Positions 47,548 through 56,214 of a DNA stretch of 64,000 nucleotides are shown one piece after another. The position numbers and the translations under genes are program-made. The notes under the pieces are model-generated. The model had not been told where the DNA came from, did no database searches, and was given only the letters and a program-made list of their open reading frames with translations. This stretch comes from Massilia eburnea (GTDB lineage Bacteria; Pseudomonadota; Gammaproteobacteria; Burkholderiales; Burkholderiaceae_D): NCBI RefSeq assembly GCF_009720745.1, contig NZ_WNKX01000006.1:62001-126000 (forward strand), written 5' to 3'. Every line of letters starts with the position of its first letter. Within the stretch, counting starts at the first letter, position 1.

Positions 47548-47846
47548 TCCATGTCGACGTGACCATCATGGGCCAGCCCTACAAGCTGGCATGCAAGGCC
47601 GACGAAGAACGCGCGCTGCGCGAAGCGGCCAACCTGCTTGATAAAAAGATGAGCGCGATCCGCGACGCCGGCAAGATCAAGGGCAATGACCGCATCGCCG
47701 TGATGGCGGCGCTGGGCATGGCGGCGGAATTCCTCGCGTCGAAATCGGCCAGCGGCGGCCCGTCGATGCTGGAGGTGCAGGAGAAGCTGGGCGCCATGCA
47801 CAAGGTGCTCGACAATGCACTGACCCCGCAAGAAAATCTCTTCTAA
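47544..47846 (+). CDS. zapA: Cell-division protein ZapA
   Basis: A 100-residue protein: VDVTIMGQPYKLACKADEERALREAANLLDKKM (N-terminal globular part), RIAVMAALGMAAEFL and a C-terminal coiled coil. ZapA cross-links FtsZ filaments at the division site. It overlaps zapB by 4 bp and lies about 50 bp upstream of 6S RNA, as in E. coli and many Betaproteobacteria. Confidence 0.95.
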   Translation: MIHVDVTIMGQPYKLACKADEERALREAANLLDKKMSAIRDAGKIKGNDRIAVMAALGMAAEFLASKSASGGPSMLEVQEKLGAMHKVLDNALTPQENLF

Positions 47847-47895
47847 TTGTCTTAAAGGCCTTTCCCGGAAATCGTTTGAGGAGTAAACTTCGTGT

Positions 47896-48078
47896 CACCC
47901 TGCGGTGTTCGAGATTTGCCATATATTCCTTGAACCATTTACATGCATCGGTTGTGGAAATTTGTTCGACGGGCGTGAGCGTCACTAGTCTGATGAACCC
48001 GAAGTTGAACTAACTGCAACCACCTTGAACCGTAAGGTTCGGGATGCCGGCATAACGGCACAGGCGGGGCCTCATTCC
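47896..48078 (+). ncRNA. ssrS: 6S RNA
   Basis: The segment lies directly after zapA. It has the family end blocks: 5' CACCCTGCGGTGTTCG and 3' CCACCTTGAACCGTAAGG, then GGCACAGGCGGGG, which pair to close the long hairpin. A central unpaired bubble region lies between. A TAAACT -10 at 47884-47889 places the 5' end near 47896; the 3' end is estimated. 6S RNA mimics an open promoter and binds sigma-70 RNA polymerase in stationary phase. Confidence 0.82.
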
Positions 48079-48087
48079 ATGCGAAAG

Positions 48088-48122
48088 CGGTTGCATGCAC
48101 CCTGGTGCGCAACCGTTTTTTT
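48088..48122 (+). terminator. Rho-independent terminator after 6S RNA
   Basis: Arms CGGTTGC (48088-48094) and GCAACCG (48109-48115) with a 14-nt loop, followed by seven T. Confidence 0.88.
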
Positions 48123-48139
48123 ACGCCCAGAGGAGCGCC

Positions 48140-48604
48140 ATGCAATATTGGTTGATGAAGTCTGAGCCCGATGAAGTAAGCATCGACGACGTCATGTCCG
48201 CCAAGGGCAAGACCGTGCCCTGGTTCGGCGTGCGCAACTACCAGGCCCGCAATTTCATGCGCGACGCGATGCAGGTTGGCGACGGTGTCCTGTTCTACCA
48301 TTCCTCCTGCCCGGAGCCGGGCATTGCCGGCATCGCGGAAGTGGTGAGCGGGCCGTATCCGGACGCCACCCAGTTCGATCCCAGGAGCCACTACTACGAC
48401 GCGAAGGCGACGCAGGAGCAGCCGCGCTGGATTTCCGTCGACGTGAAAGGCGTGCGTAAGACGCGCCTGCTGTCGCTGGCGGAAATGCGCACGCTGCCGC
48501 AGCTGGAAGACATGGTGGTCCTGCAAAAAGGCAGCCGCCTGTCGATTACTCCCGTCACGCCGGCGCAATGGAAGCATGTGATGGCGCTGCTGAAGGGCGA
48601 TTGA
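48140..48604 (+). CDS. EVE-domain protein
   Basis: A 154-residue protein, one EVE domain: YWLMKSEPDEVSIDDV, WFGVRNYQARNFMRDAMQVGDGVLFYHSSCPEPGIAGIAEV (motif in parts), and PRWISVDVKGVRKT. EVE domains are PUA-like and bind modified bases in DNA or RNA; in the thymocyte-nuclear-protein-1 group, as here, the role is not defined. GAGGAG is upstream of the ATG at 48140. The next gene begins inside its stop codon (TGATG). Confidence 0.93.
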   Translation: MQYWLMKSEPDEVSIDDVMSAKGKTVPWFGVRNYQARNFMRDAMQVGDGVLFYHSSCPEPGIAGIAEVVSGPYPDATQFDPRSHYYDAKATQEQPRWISVDVKGVRKTRLLSLAEMRTLPQLEDMVVLQKGSRLSITPVTPAQWKHVMALLKGD

Positions 48605-49407
48605 TGGATTGGAGTCTGGTCGCCGTCCTGCTGCTGATGGGGGCAGGAGGCGGTTATGCGGCGGGCTTGCTGGGGATCGGCGGCGGCATGGTGCTGGTGC
48701 CGTTCATTACGATGATCTTCACGGCGAATGGATTTCCGCCGCAGCTCGTCGTGCACATGGCGATTGCGACATCGCTGGCGACGATCATGTTTACGTCCTT
48801 GTCTTCGGTGCGGGCGCATCACAAGCACGGTGCGGTGCAATGGCGCATTGTGGCGCTGCTGGCGCCGGGCATCGTGATCGGCTCATGGATCGGGCCCTGG
48901 ATCGGCAAGCAGATGAACACTTCGGCGCTGTCGCTGCTGTTCGCGGCCTTCGTGGCGTTTTCGGCGGCGCAGATGCTGCGCAATAAGAGGCCAGCGGCGG
49001 GGCGCGAACTTCCCGGGGCCGCCGGCATGTTCGCGGCGGGTGGAGTGATCGGCACCGTGGCGGGACTGGTTGGCGCTGGCGGAGGCTTTATTTCGGTGCC
49101 GTTCATGGCGTGGTGTAATGTGAGGATTCACCAGGCGGTGGCGACCAGTGCAGCGCTGGGCTTTCCGATTGCGCTCTCCGGCACCTTGTCGAATATCTAT
49201 TATGGATGGGCGGAGCCGGGCTTACCGGCGTATTCCCTGGGTTTTGTGTACTTGCCGGCGTTGGCGGTGATCGTGGCGGCCAGCGTGATGATGGCGCCGT
49301 TCGGTGCGCGTACTGCACATAAAATGGATGTGGCGTCGCTCAAGCGCGCCTTTGCCGCGGTGCTCTTTGCGCTAGCAGGGTATATGTTCTACCACGCGTT
49401 CTCTTGA
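48604..49407 (+). CDS. TSUP-family permease (TauE/SafE)
   Basis: A 267-residue inner-membrane protein with about eight TM segments and the glycine-rich repeats GLLGIGGGMVLVPF (near 22) and GLVGAGGGFISVPF (near 155), the two half-repeats of the family. TSUP proteins move sulfite, sulfoacetate or other organic anions, usually outward; the substrate here is not known. Its ATG overlaps the EVE stop by one base, so expression is coupled. Confidence 0.92.
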   Translation: MDWSLVAVLLLMGAGGGYAAGLLGIGGGMVLVPFITMIFTANGFPPQLVVHMAIATSLATIMFTSLSSVRAHHKHGAVQWRIVALLAPGIVIGSWIGPWIGKQMNTSALSLLFAAFVAFSAAQMLRNKRPAAGRELPGAAGMFAAGGVIGTVAGLVGAGGGFISVPFMAWCNVRIHQAVATSAALGFPIALSGTLSNIYYGWAEPGLPAYSLGFVYLPALAVIVAASVMMAPFGARTAHKMDVASLKRAFAAVLFALAGYMFYHAFS

Positions 49408-49462
49408 GCGGATGCGTGCACGCCCGCCCTGTGCTGCGCGGGCTGGCTGATTGGAGGTTGCA

Positions 49463-50098
49463 ATGCAGGAAGCAAGAGTTGGGTGCTGGGCGCTGTTCAA
49501 GGTGTTCTCGCACATGGCGCTGCAAGGATTTGGCGGCGTGCTGCCCTTTGCCTATCGCCATCTGGTCGAACGCACGAAATGGCTGACGGCGAGCGAATTC
49601 AGCCAGCTCCTGAGCATTGCCCAATTGCTGCCCGGCCCCACCATCTGCAACCTCGCGGTCATGGTTGGCCAGCGCTACGCCGGCGTGGCCGGCGGCCTCT
49701 CCGCGCTGGCGGGAATGCTGATCGCACCATTTTTCATCGTCATCGCGATGGGAGTGGCCTATCAGGGCCTGGTGCATCATCCAATCTTTGTCAATGCAAT
49801 GCGCGGCATGTCTGCTGCGGCATCAGGGCTGATCCTGGCTACGGCACTCAAGCTGGCGCTCGGGATGTTGCGAAGCCCAGCGCCGGAGCAGGCGGTTGTT
49901 CCGGCTGCGGAAGGCTCCGCGAATGCCGAGGCGCTTGACGTGGCGCGCACCGTGTTCTGGCGGCGCGTCGTGCAGGTCGCACTGCTGGTGGCAGCCTTCA
50001 TCGGCCTTGGCGTGGCGAAGGTCGGCTTGATCACGGTGGTGGCAACGCTGGTGCCGATTGGCTTCCTGCTGTTCGCTTTCGTCTGGAGGAAGCCATGA
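49463..50098 (+). CDS. chrA: Chromate transporter, N-terminal half-type subunit
   Basis: A 211-residue membrane protein with the ChrA half-domain: LFKVFSHMALQGFGGVLPFAYRHLVERTKWLTASEF, then QLLPGPTICNLAVMVGQRYAG. ChrA-family proteins export chromate, normally as one 400-residue protein or two half-size subunits; this is the split form with the next gene (4-bp overlap). GGAGG lies upstream of the ATG at 49463. Chromate specificity is by family name only. Confidence 0.9.
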   Translation: MQEARVGCWALFKVFSHMALQGFGGVLPFAYRHLVERTKWLTASEFSQLLSIAQLLPGPTICNLAVMVGQRYAGVAGGLSALAGMLIAPFFIVIAMGVAYQGLVHHPIFVNAMRGMSAAASGLILATALKLALGMLRSPAPEQAVVPAAEGSANAEALDVARTVFWRRVVQVALLVAAFIGLGVAKVGLITVVATLVPIGFLLFAFVWRKP

Positions 50099-50634
50099 AC
50101 GACGACGTCAAACTGGGCGGGCTGGCCTGGCACCTGGCATTCCTGTCCTTGACTGCAATTGGCGGCGGCGTGGTGCTGGTGGCCCCGGACATACACCACT
50201 ATGTCTCGGTGCAGAACCACTGGATGACGGACGAGCAGTTTGCCGCCATGTACGCGCTGGCGCAGGCGGCGCCGGGCCCGAACCTGCTGTTCGTAACGTT
50301 GATCGGCTGGATGATCAAGGGCTGGCTGGGCGCCGTCGTGGTGACGCTGGCGGCGATCGTGCCATCCAGCTGCCTGGTGCTTGCCCTGGGATCGGTGATC
50401 AACCGCCATGGCGGCGGGAAAGGGCGCTGGACGGGCGCGCTGCGTGATGCGTTGTCGCCGCTGGCGGCCGGCATGCTGGGCGGTGCCGCCTGGACTTTCC
50501 TGAGCGTGGCCGGCGCCGGATGGCGCGGCATTTTGCTGGCGCTGGCCGCCACTGCGGCGGCCTATGCGACCAAGTTGAATCCCCTGTGGCTGATTGCCTT
50601 AGGTGCGCTGGCTGGCGCTATTGGGCTGGTTTGA
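50095..50634 (+). CDS. Chromate transporter, second half-type subunit
   Basis: A 179-residue membrane protein, homologous half: LAWHLAFLSLTAIGGGVVLVAPDIHHYV, WMTDEQFAAMYALAQAAPGPNLLFVTLIGW. It overlaps the first half by 4 bp and surely pairs with it. Its 3' end overlaps the convergent lgt gene by 36 bp. Confidence 0.9.
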   Translation: MNDDVKLGGLAWHLAFLSLTAIGGGVVLVAPDIHHYVSVQNHWMTDEQFAAMYALAQAAPGPNLLFVTLIGWMIKGWLGAVVVTLAAIVPSSCLVLALGSVINRHGGGKGRWTGALRDALSPLAAGMLGGAAWTFLSVAGAGWRGILLALAATAAAYATKLNPLWLIALGALAGAIGLV

Positions 50635-51441
50635 GCGGTACGCCCACGCCAGCATGATGATGGCGCCGATGATCATCGGCAGCGACAGCATCTGCCCCGA
50701 GGTAACCGGCAGGCCTGCCACATTGATTTCCCAGTCCGGGGTGCGGAACCATTCGGTGAAGAATCGCGCGCAGCCATACAGCAGCACATACAGTGCGCCA
50801 ACTGCCAGGCGCGGGCGCGCCTTGCGTGCGAACGGCCAGATGATGCAGAACACCAGGATACCGTCGACCAGCATCTGGTAGATCGCGGAAGGGTGGCGCG
50901 GCAGGTTGTCGTGCAGGTTCGGGTAGATCATCGCCCATGGCAGGTTGGGATCGCTGACCACGCGGCCCGGCAGCTCGGCGTTGATGAAATTGCCCATGCG
51001 GCCGGCGGCATAACCAAGCGGCACCAGCGGGGCAATGAAGTCATACACGTCCAGCAGGTTGCGCTTGCGCTTGCGGGCCCACAGCGCCATGCCGATCAGC
51101 ACGCCGAGGAAGCCGCCGTGGTAGCTCATGCCGCCTTCCCATACTCGGATAATGCGCCATGGTGCGAGCAGCATGTCCGGCTGATAGAAGAATACTTCGC
51201 CCAGGCGGCCGCCCACGATCACACCTAGCATGCCGTAGAACAGCATGTCGTCCAGGTCCTCCTTGGTCCAGCCTTGGGCGGCGATATGCGGCTGCTTGAT
51301 GCGCACGCGGCCCAGCACGATGAACATGGCGAAGGCCAGCACGTACATCAGGCCGTACCAGTGGATCGACAAAGGGCCGATGCCGAAGATTGGCCCAATC
51401 TGGAACGCGATCGGATTAGGCATTGGATGCGTTAGCGGCAT
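50599..51441 (-). CDS. lgt: Prolipoprotein diacylglyceryl transferase
   Basis: A 280-residue inner-membrane enzyme with seven TM segments. Signature residues are visible: IHWYGLMYVLAF, GGRLGEVFFYQ, WEGGMSYHGGFLG (H and Y of the active site) and GRMGNFINAELPGR, the Lgt signature. It transfers diacylglycerol to the lipobox cysteine of prolipoproteins and is essential in most Gram-negatives. The ATG at 51441 follows the LysR stop (TGA-ATG) with no gap, so lgt expression may depend on the LysR gene's promoter. Confidence 0.97.
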   Translation of the reverse strand: MPLTHPMPNPIAFQIGPIFGIGPLSIHWYGLMYVLAFAMFIVLGRVRIKQPHIAAQGWTKEDLDDMLFYGMLGVIVGGRLGEVFFYQPDMLLAPWRIIRVWEGGMSYHGGFLGVLIGMALWARKRKRNLLDVYDFIAPLVPLGYAAGRMGNFINAELPGRVVSDPNLPWAMIYPNLHDNLPRHPSAIYQMLVDGILVFCIIWPFARKARPRLAVGALYVLLYGCARFFTEWFRTPDWEINVAGLPVTSGQMLSLPMIIGAIIMLAWAYRSNQPNSASQRT

Positions 51442-52338
51442 TCAGATTCTCTTTCTCATTAACTCGAGGAAGCCCCGCAGCACGGGCGAGGCATTGTCGC
51501 GCCGCCAGGCCAGCCCGGTTTCCACCAGCGGCGTGTTCTGGACCAGGGGCAGGTACTCCACGCCCGGCCGGCGCAAATTCGACACGGATTGTGGCACAAG
51601 TGCCAATCCCATGCCAGCGGATACAAGGCTCACAATGGTCTGCATCTGGATGGCTTCCTGCCCCACCTCGGCGGTGATGCCGGTTTCGCGGAATACGGAC
51701 AGGATAGCGTCGTACAAACCCGGCGAAATATGGCGCGGGAAGATGATCAGCGGGATGCCGGCCAGCTTGCGCAAATCGGCGGCCTTGGCGCGCGCCAAGG
51801 CCGGCAGGCCGGCTGGCGCGGCCAGCACCAAAGGTTCGCGCAGCACCGGCAGGTAATCGAGCTCCTGGCGCGCGCGGTCGGGCAGGGGAGGGATCAGCAG
51901 GCCGGCATCGACCCGGCCTTCCAGCAAGTCGTCCAGCTGCAGGTCGGAAGTAGCTTCCTTCAGCGTGATCTCGACCTGCGGATATTCGGCGCGGTAGGCG
52001 CGCAGGGTGGGCGGCAGCACGCTGTAGTCGGCGGACGATACGAAGGCCAGTGACAGGCGCCCGCTGGCGCCGGTGGCAGCGCGCTGCACCAGCTCCGCCA
52101 ACCCGGCCGATTGCTCAAGAAGGCGGCGCGCCTCTGGCAGCAATGCTTCCCCGGCTGCGGTCAGCGCTACGCCGCGCCGGTTACGCTCAAACAGCGGTGC
52201 GCCCAGCATCTCTTCCAGCGCCATGATGGTTTGCGACAAGGGCGGCTGTGTCATGTGCAGGCGCCGCGCGGCGCGGCCAAAGTGCAGCTCCTCGGCGACG
52301 GTGGCGAAATAGCGCAGCTGGCGAAGTTCGATATTCAT
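51442..52338 (-). CDS. LysR-family transcriptional regulator
   Basis: A 298-residue regulator. The HTH is clear (RQLRYFATVAEELHFGRAARRLHMTQPPLSQTIMALEEMLGAPLFERNRRG), in the BenM/CatR-like style, followed by a substrate domain of about 200 residues. The start may also be two codons earlier (52344). It is divergent from ilvD, with 90 bp between them, and its stop touches the lgt start. LysR proteins usually control the divergent gene, so ilvD is a possible target, but the domain gives no clue of the inducer. Confidence 0.93.
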   Translation of the reverse strand: MNIELRQLRYFATVAEELHFGRAARRLHMTQPPLSQTIMALEEMLGAPLFERNRRGVALTAAGEALLPEARRLLEQSAGLAELVQRAATGASGRLSLAFVSSADYSVLPPTLRAYRAEYPQVEITLKEATSDLQLDDLLEGRVDAGLLIPPLPDRARQELDYLPVLREPLVLAAPAGLPALARAKAADLRKLAGIPLIIFPRHISPGLYDAILSVFRETGITAEVGQEAIQMQTIVSLVSAGMGLALVPQSVSNLRRPGVEYLPLVQNTPLVETGLAWRRDNASPVLRGFLELMRKRI

Positions 52339-52428
52339 TCGCAAAGCATATCACAGCAGAGGTCATCATATATTTGACAACTCGCCATGGTAAAGGCAAC
52401 CTTAGACTCTTACTGAGGAGAACCCACC

Positions 52429-54291
52429 ATGCCGCAATACCGTTCCTACACCACCACCCAAGGCCGCAACATGGCGGGCGCTCGTGCCCTGTGGCGCGCC
52501 ACCGGCATGAAAGATGGCGATTTCAATAAGCCGATCATCGCCGTGGTCAACTCGTTCACCCAATTCGTGCCGGGCCACGTGCACCTGAAGGACTTGGGCC
52601 AGCTGGTTGCTCGCGAAATCGAGGCCTCCGGCGGCGTCGCCAAGGAATTCAATACCATCGCCGTGGACGACGGCATCGCCATGGGCCACGGCGGCATGCT
52701 GTACTCGCTGCCATCGCGCGACCTGATCGCCGACTCCGTCGAATACATGGTCAACGCGCACTGCGCCGACGCCATGGTGTGCATCTCCAACTGCGACAAG
52801 ATCACACCCGGCATGCTGATGGCCGCCATGCGCCTGAATATCCCGGCGATCTTTGTTTCCGGCGGCCCGATGGAAGCGGGCAAGGTCATCAAGGCCGTCA
52901 ACGGCGGCGAAAAGATCATCAAGCTGGACCTGGTCGACGCCATGATCAAGGCCGGCGACCGCAGCGTCTCCGACGCCGACGTGGCGGAAATCGAGCGCTC
53001 CGCCTGCCCGACCTGCGGTTCCTGCTCCGGCATGTTCACCGCCAACTCGATGAACTGCCTGACCGAAGCGCTGGGCCTGTCCCTGCCTGGCAACGGCACC
53101 ATCGTCGCCACCCACAGCGACCGCAAGGAATTGTTCCTGCGCGCCGGCCGCCTGATCGTGGAAATCACCAAGCGCCACTACGAGCAGGACGATTACAGCG
53201 TGCTGCCGCGTTCCATCGCCACCAAGGAAGCGTTTGAAAACGCCATGGCGCTGGACGTTTCGATGGGCGGCTCCACCAACACCGTGCTGCACCTGCTGGC
53301 CGCCGCGCATGAAGCGCAAGTACCGTTCACCATGGCCGACATCGACCGTATCTCGCGCAAAGTGCCATGCCTGTGCAAGGTGGCGCCGATGACCGACAAG
53401 TTCCACATCGAAGACGTTCATCGCGCCGGCGGCATTGTCTCGATCCTCGGTGAACTGGCGCGCGCCGGCCTGCTGGACACCACCCAGCACACCGTGCACA
53501 GCCCAACCATGGGCCACGCCATCGAAAAATACGACATCAAGCGCAGCGACGACGCGGCCGTGCACCAGTTGTTCCGCGCGGCGCCGGGCGGCGTGCCGAC
53601 CCAGGTGGCGTTCTCGCAATCCGAGCGCTACGCCTCGTCGGACCTGGACCGCAGCACCGGCTGCATCCGCGACCTGGAGCACGCCTACTCGAAAGACGGC
53701 GGCCTGGCGGTCCTGTACGGGAATATCGCCGAGAAGGGCTGCATCGTGAAGACGGCCGGCGTGGATGAATCGATCCTGAAATTCAGCGGCAAGGCGCGCG
53801 TGTTCGAAAGCCAGGACGCGGCGGTGGAAGGCATCCTGGGCGACACCGTGCACGAAGGCGATGTTGTGATCATCCGCTACGAAGGCCCGAAAGGCGGCCC
53901 CGGCATGCAGGAAATGCTGTACCCGACCTCGTACATCAAATCGAAAGGCCTGGGCAAGGCGTGCGCGCTGTTCACCGACGGCCGCTTCTCGGGCGGCTCA
54001 TCGGGCCTGGTAATCGGCCACGCCTCGCCGGAAGCCGCGGAAGGCGGCGCCATCGGCCTGGTGGAAGAAGGGGACATGATCGACATCGACATCCCATCGC
54101 GCACGATCAACCTGCGCGTGACGCCGGAAGCGCTGGCAGCGCGCCGCGCCGCCATGGAAGCACGCGGCGCCGACGCCTGGCAGCCGGTCAATCGCGAGCG
54201 CTACGTCTCGCAGGCACTGCAAGCGTACGCCGCGCTGACGACGTCCGCCGACCGCGGCGCCGTGCGCGACCTGTCGCAGCTGAAGCGCTGA
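52429..54291 (+). CDS. ilvD: Dihydroxy-acid dehydratase
   Basis: A 620-residue enzyme, full length, catalysing the third step of valine and isoleucine synthesis. Fe-S cysteines are visible: C122 in [11 protein letters not shown] and C193/C196/C199 in [28 protein letters not shown] near 525 is the C-terminal signature. AGGAG precedes the ATG. It is divergent from the LysR gene and convergent with the small Trp-rich gene; the two stop codons touch (54291/54292) with no terminator between. Confidence 0.98.
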   Translation: MPQYRSYTTTQGRNMAGARALWRATGMKDGDFNKPIIAVVNSFTQFVPGHVHLKDLGQLVAREIEASGGVAKEFNTIAVDDGIAMGHGGMLYSLPSRDLIADSVEYMVNAHCADAMVCISNCDKITPGMLMAAMRLNIPAIFVSGGPMEAGKVIKAVNGGEKIIKLDLVDAMIKAGDRSVSDADVAEIERSACPTCGSCSGMFTANSMNCLTEALGLSLPGNGTIVATHSDRKELFLRAGRLIVEITKRHYEQDDYSVLPRSIATKEAFENAMALDVSMGGSTNTVLHLLAAAHEAQVPFTMADIDRISRKVPCLCKVAPMTDKFHIEDVHRAGGIVSILGELARAGLLDTTQHTVHSPTMGHAIEKYDIKRSDDAAVHQLFRAAPGGVPTQVAFSQSERYASSDLDRSTGCIRDLEHAYSKDGGLAVLYGNIAEKGCIVKTAGVDESILKFSGKARVFESQDAAVEGILGDTVHEGDVVIIRYEGPKGGPGMQEMLYPTSYIKSKGLGKACALFTDGRFSGGSSGLVIGHASPEAAEGGAIGLVEEGDMIDIDIPSRTINLRVTPEALAARRAAMEARGADAWQPVNRERYVSQALQAYAALTTSADRGAVRDLSQLKR

Positions 54292-54525
54292 TTATTTGCG
54301 CTTCTTGAGATCGTCGAAGTTTTTCTTGATGCGGTCCTTGCGGCGCTGCTCGTCGACGTTGTGGGCCTTGCGTTTGTCGAGGCCCAGCATTGGCTCAAGG
54401 ATTTCGAACCAGACGAAGGCGACGCCCATGATGAGAACGATCCAGATCCACGACAGATCGGCGAACTTCCAGACTTCAAAGTACTTCAGCGCCACGAGGG
54501 CAATTATCAATAGAATAATGGGCAT
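54292..54525 (-). CDS. Small Trp-rich membrane protein (TIGR04438-like)
   Basis: A 77-residue protein with two hydrophobic stretches (IILLIIALVALKYF, WIWIVLIMGVAFVWFEIL) and a basic tail (KRKAHNVDEQRRKDRIKKNFDDLKKRK). The Trp content and the WKFADLSWIWI motif match the small Trp-rich family of Burkholderiales. Function unknown; probably an inner-membrane protein. Confidence 0.85.
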   Translation of the reverse strand: MPIILLIIALVALKYFEVWKFADLSWIWIVLIMGVAFVWFEILEPMLGLDKRKAHNVDEQRRKDRIKKNFDDLKKRK

Positions 54526-54638
54526 GGAACACTCCTTGGTATTCCATCATAGCAATATCCAGCTATCGGTCAACCCATAATACGAAGCGTGCGTTGTGGA
54601 GTAGAATTGTGTCAGTTTTTTTTCTTGGAGATGAAAAA

Positions 54639-54950
54639 ATGAAACGTTCCCTGATGGTTGGTGTCCTGGTCGCCGCAGCTTTCTCGTCGCAGGCCGCTTT
54701 TGCAAACGCTGACCTGGCCAAGGCCAAGAATTGCATGGGCTGCCACGCAATCGCGACCAAGCTGGTTGGCCCGGCTTACAAGGATGTCGCCGCCAAATAC
54801 GCCGGCCAGAAAGATGCCGAAGCCAAGCTGGTCCAGAAAGTGATGAAGGGCGGTTCCGGCGTGTGGGGCGCAGTCCCGATGCCAGCCAACCCACAGGTGA
54901 CCGAGGCGGAAGCCAAGACCCTGGTGAAATGGGTCCTGTCCCAGAAATAA
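54639..54950 (+). CDS. Periplasmic c-type cytochrome (c551/c552-like)
   Basis: A 103-residue protein with signal peptide (1-22, ending AAFANA), one heme site CMGCH (32-36) and axial Met in the AVPMPANPQV loop. Small class I cytochromes of this type carry electrons to terminal oxidases or peroxidases. TTGGAG precedes the ATG at 54639. A long palindromic hairpin follows its stop and separates it from the convergent livK-like genes. Confidence 0.95.
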   Translation: MKRSLMVGVLVAAAFSSQAAFANADLAKAKNCMGCHAIATKLVGPAYKDVAAKYAGQKDAEAKLVQKVMKGGSGVWGAVPMPANPQVTEAEAKTLVKWVLSQK

Positions 54951-54967
54951 TGTAAAAGAAGAAAAGG

Positions 54968-55002
54968 GCGAGAAAAAAGGGGTACGTCCCCTTTTTTCTC
55001 GC
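54968..55002. repeat. Perfect hairpin, GGGGTACGTCCCC family, acting as terminator
   Basis: 15-bp arms GCGAGAAAAAAGGGG around a TACGT centre, 17 bp after the cytochrome stop, followed by T8. Same core as the hairpin at 31907-31953. Bidirectional terminator between convergent genes. Confidence 0.85.
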
Positions 55003-55010
55003 GCTTTTTT

Positions 55011-56138
55011 TTACTTGATCACCTCAATGCGCGTCTTCTTGTCGCCTTTGTAGGTGAACAGCGTCAGCGCACCGTCCTTGATATCTCCCTTGGCATCGAA
55101 GGCGATGGTGCCGCTGATGCCGTCATGCTTGACCTTCTTCAGGAAGGGCAGGTATTTGGCGGGATCGGCCGATTTGGCGTCCGCCATGGCGTGTGCGATT
55201 GCCATCGTCGCGTCGTAGGCATATGGTGCGTACACCTGCACCTCGTAGCCGTAGCGCTTCTTGAAGCGGGCGGCGAATTCGTCCAGCTTCTTTTCCTGCT
55301 CCGGCGTCACGCCGCCCGCTTCCGCGCAGACCACGACATCGTCGGCGCCGCCCGACAGCTTGGGCAGCGCTTCGGTGCAGATGCCGTCGCCGCCCATCAG
55401 CTTGGCCTTGATACCCAGCTGCTTCATCTGGCGCAGCAGGGGACCGCCGACAGAGTCCATGCCGCCGAAGAAGACCAGGTCGGGATTCTTGGAGCGGATG
55501 CTGGTGAGGATGGCGTTGAAGTCGGTCGCCTTGTCGGTGGTGAACTGCTTGTCGACGATCTGCACGCCGGCGCCTTTCTTGGCTTCCTTCAGGAATTCGG
55601 TGGCTACACCCTGGCCGTAGGCGGTGCGGTCGTCGATCACGGCGATACGCTTGGCGCCCAGTTTTTGGGTGGCGTATTTGCCCAGCGAGCTGCCCAGCTT
55701 GAAGTCGTTGGATACGACGCGGAAGGTGGTATTGAAGCCTTGGTTGGTGTACACCGGGCTGGTGGACGATGCGGAAATCTGCGGAATGCCGGCGTCATAA
55801 TAAATCTTCGAGGCCGGAATGGTGGTGCCGGAATTCTGGTGGCCGATCACGCCCTGGACCTTGGCGTCGACCAGTTTCTGCGCGGCTGTCGTGCCCTGTT
55901 TAGGATCGCCGGCGTCGTCTTCGGACACCATTTCGAACTTGACCGCCTTGCCGTTGATCTTGAAGCCTTTGGCGTTCAAGTCTTCCACCGCCATGCGCAC
56001 GCCGCTCTGGTTGTCCTTGCCCAGGTGGGCGGACTGGCCGGACAGCGGGCCGACATAGCCGATCTTGACCACTTCCTGGGCGCCCGCGGCGCCAGCAAAG
56101 GCCAGGGCGATGGCTGCGATGATGGTTTTGGTTTGCAT
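55011..56138 (-). CDS. Branched-chain amino acid ABC binding protein (LivK-like), copy 1
   Basis: A 375-residue periplasmic protein: signal peptide (IIAAIALAFAGAAGAQ), then VVKIGYVGPLSGQSAHLGKDNQSGVRMAVEDLN, the type-I binding-protein start. IGHQNSGTTIPASKIYYDAGIPQISASSTSP and IDDRTAYGQGVATEFL follow. AGGAGA precedes the ATG at 56138. The neighbour upstream is a clear paralogue (same blocks, many identical stretches), a tandem duplication. No LivHMGF genes are adjacent, so the membrane part must be elsewhere. Ligand inferred: Leu/Ile/Val or related. Confidence 0.93.
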   Translation of the reverse strand: MQTKTIIAAIALAFAGAAGAQEVVKIGYVGPLSGQSAHLGKDNQSGVRMAVEDLNAKGFKINGKAVKFEMVSEDDAGDPKQGTTAAQKLVDAKVQGVIGHQNSGTTIPASKIYYDAGIPQISASSTSPVYTNQGFNTTFRVVSNDFKLGSSLGKYATQKLGAKRIAVIDDRTAYGQGVATEFLKEAKKGAGVQIVDKQFTTDKATDFNAILTSIRSKNPDLVFFGGMDSVGGPLLRQMKQLGIKAKLMGGDGICTEALPKLSGGADDVVVCAEAGGVTPEQEKKLDEFAARFKKRYGYEVQVYAPYAYDATMAIAHAMADAKSADPAKYLPFLKKVKHDGISGTIAFDAKGDIKDGALTLFTYKGDKKTRIEVIK

Positions 56139-56214
56139 TGCACTTTCTCCTGAAACGAAAAGGGCCGCCATGCTGGCTGGCGGCCCACGGGCTCCCCCCC
56201 GATTTATTCGTGTG

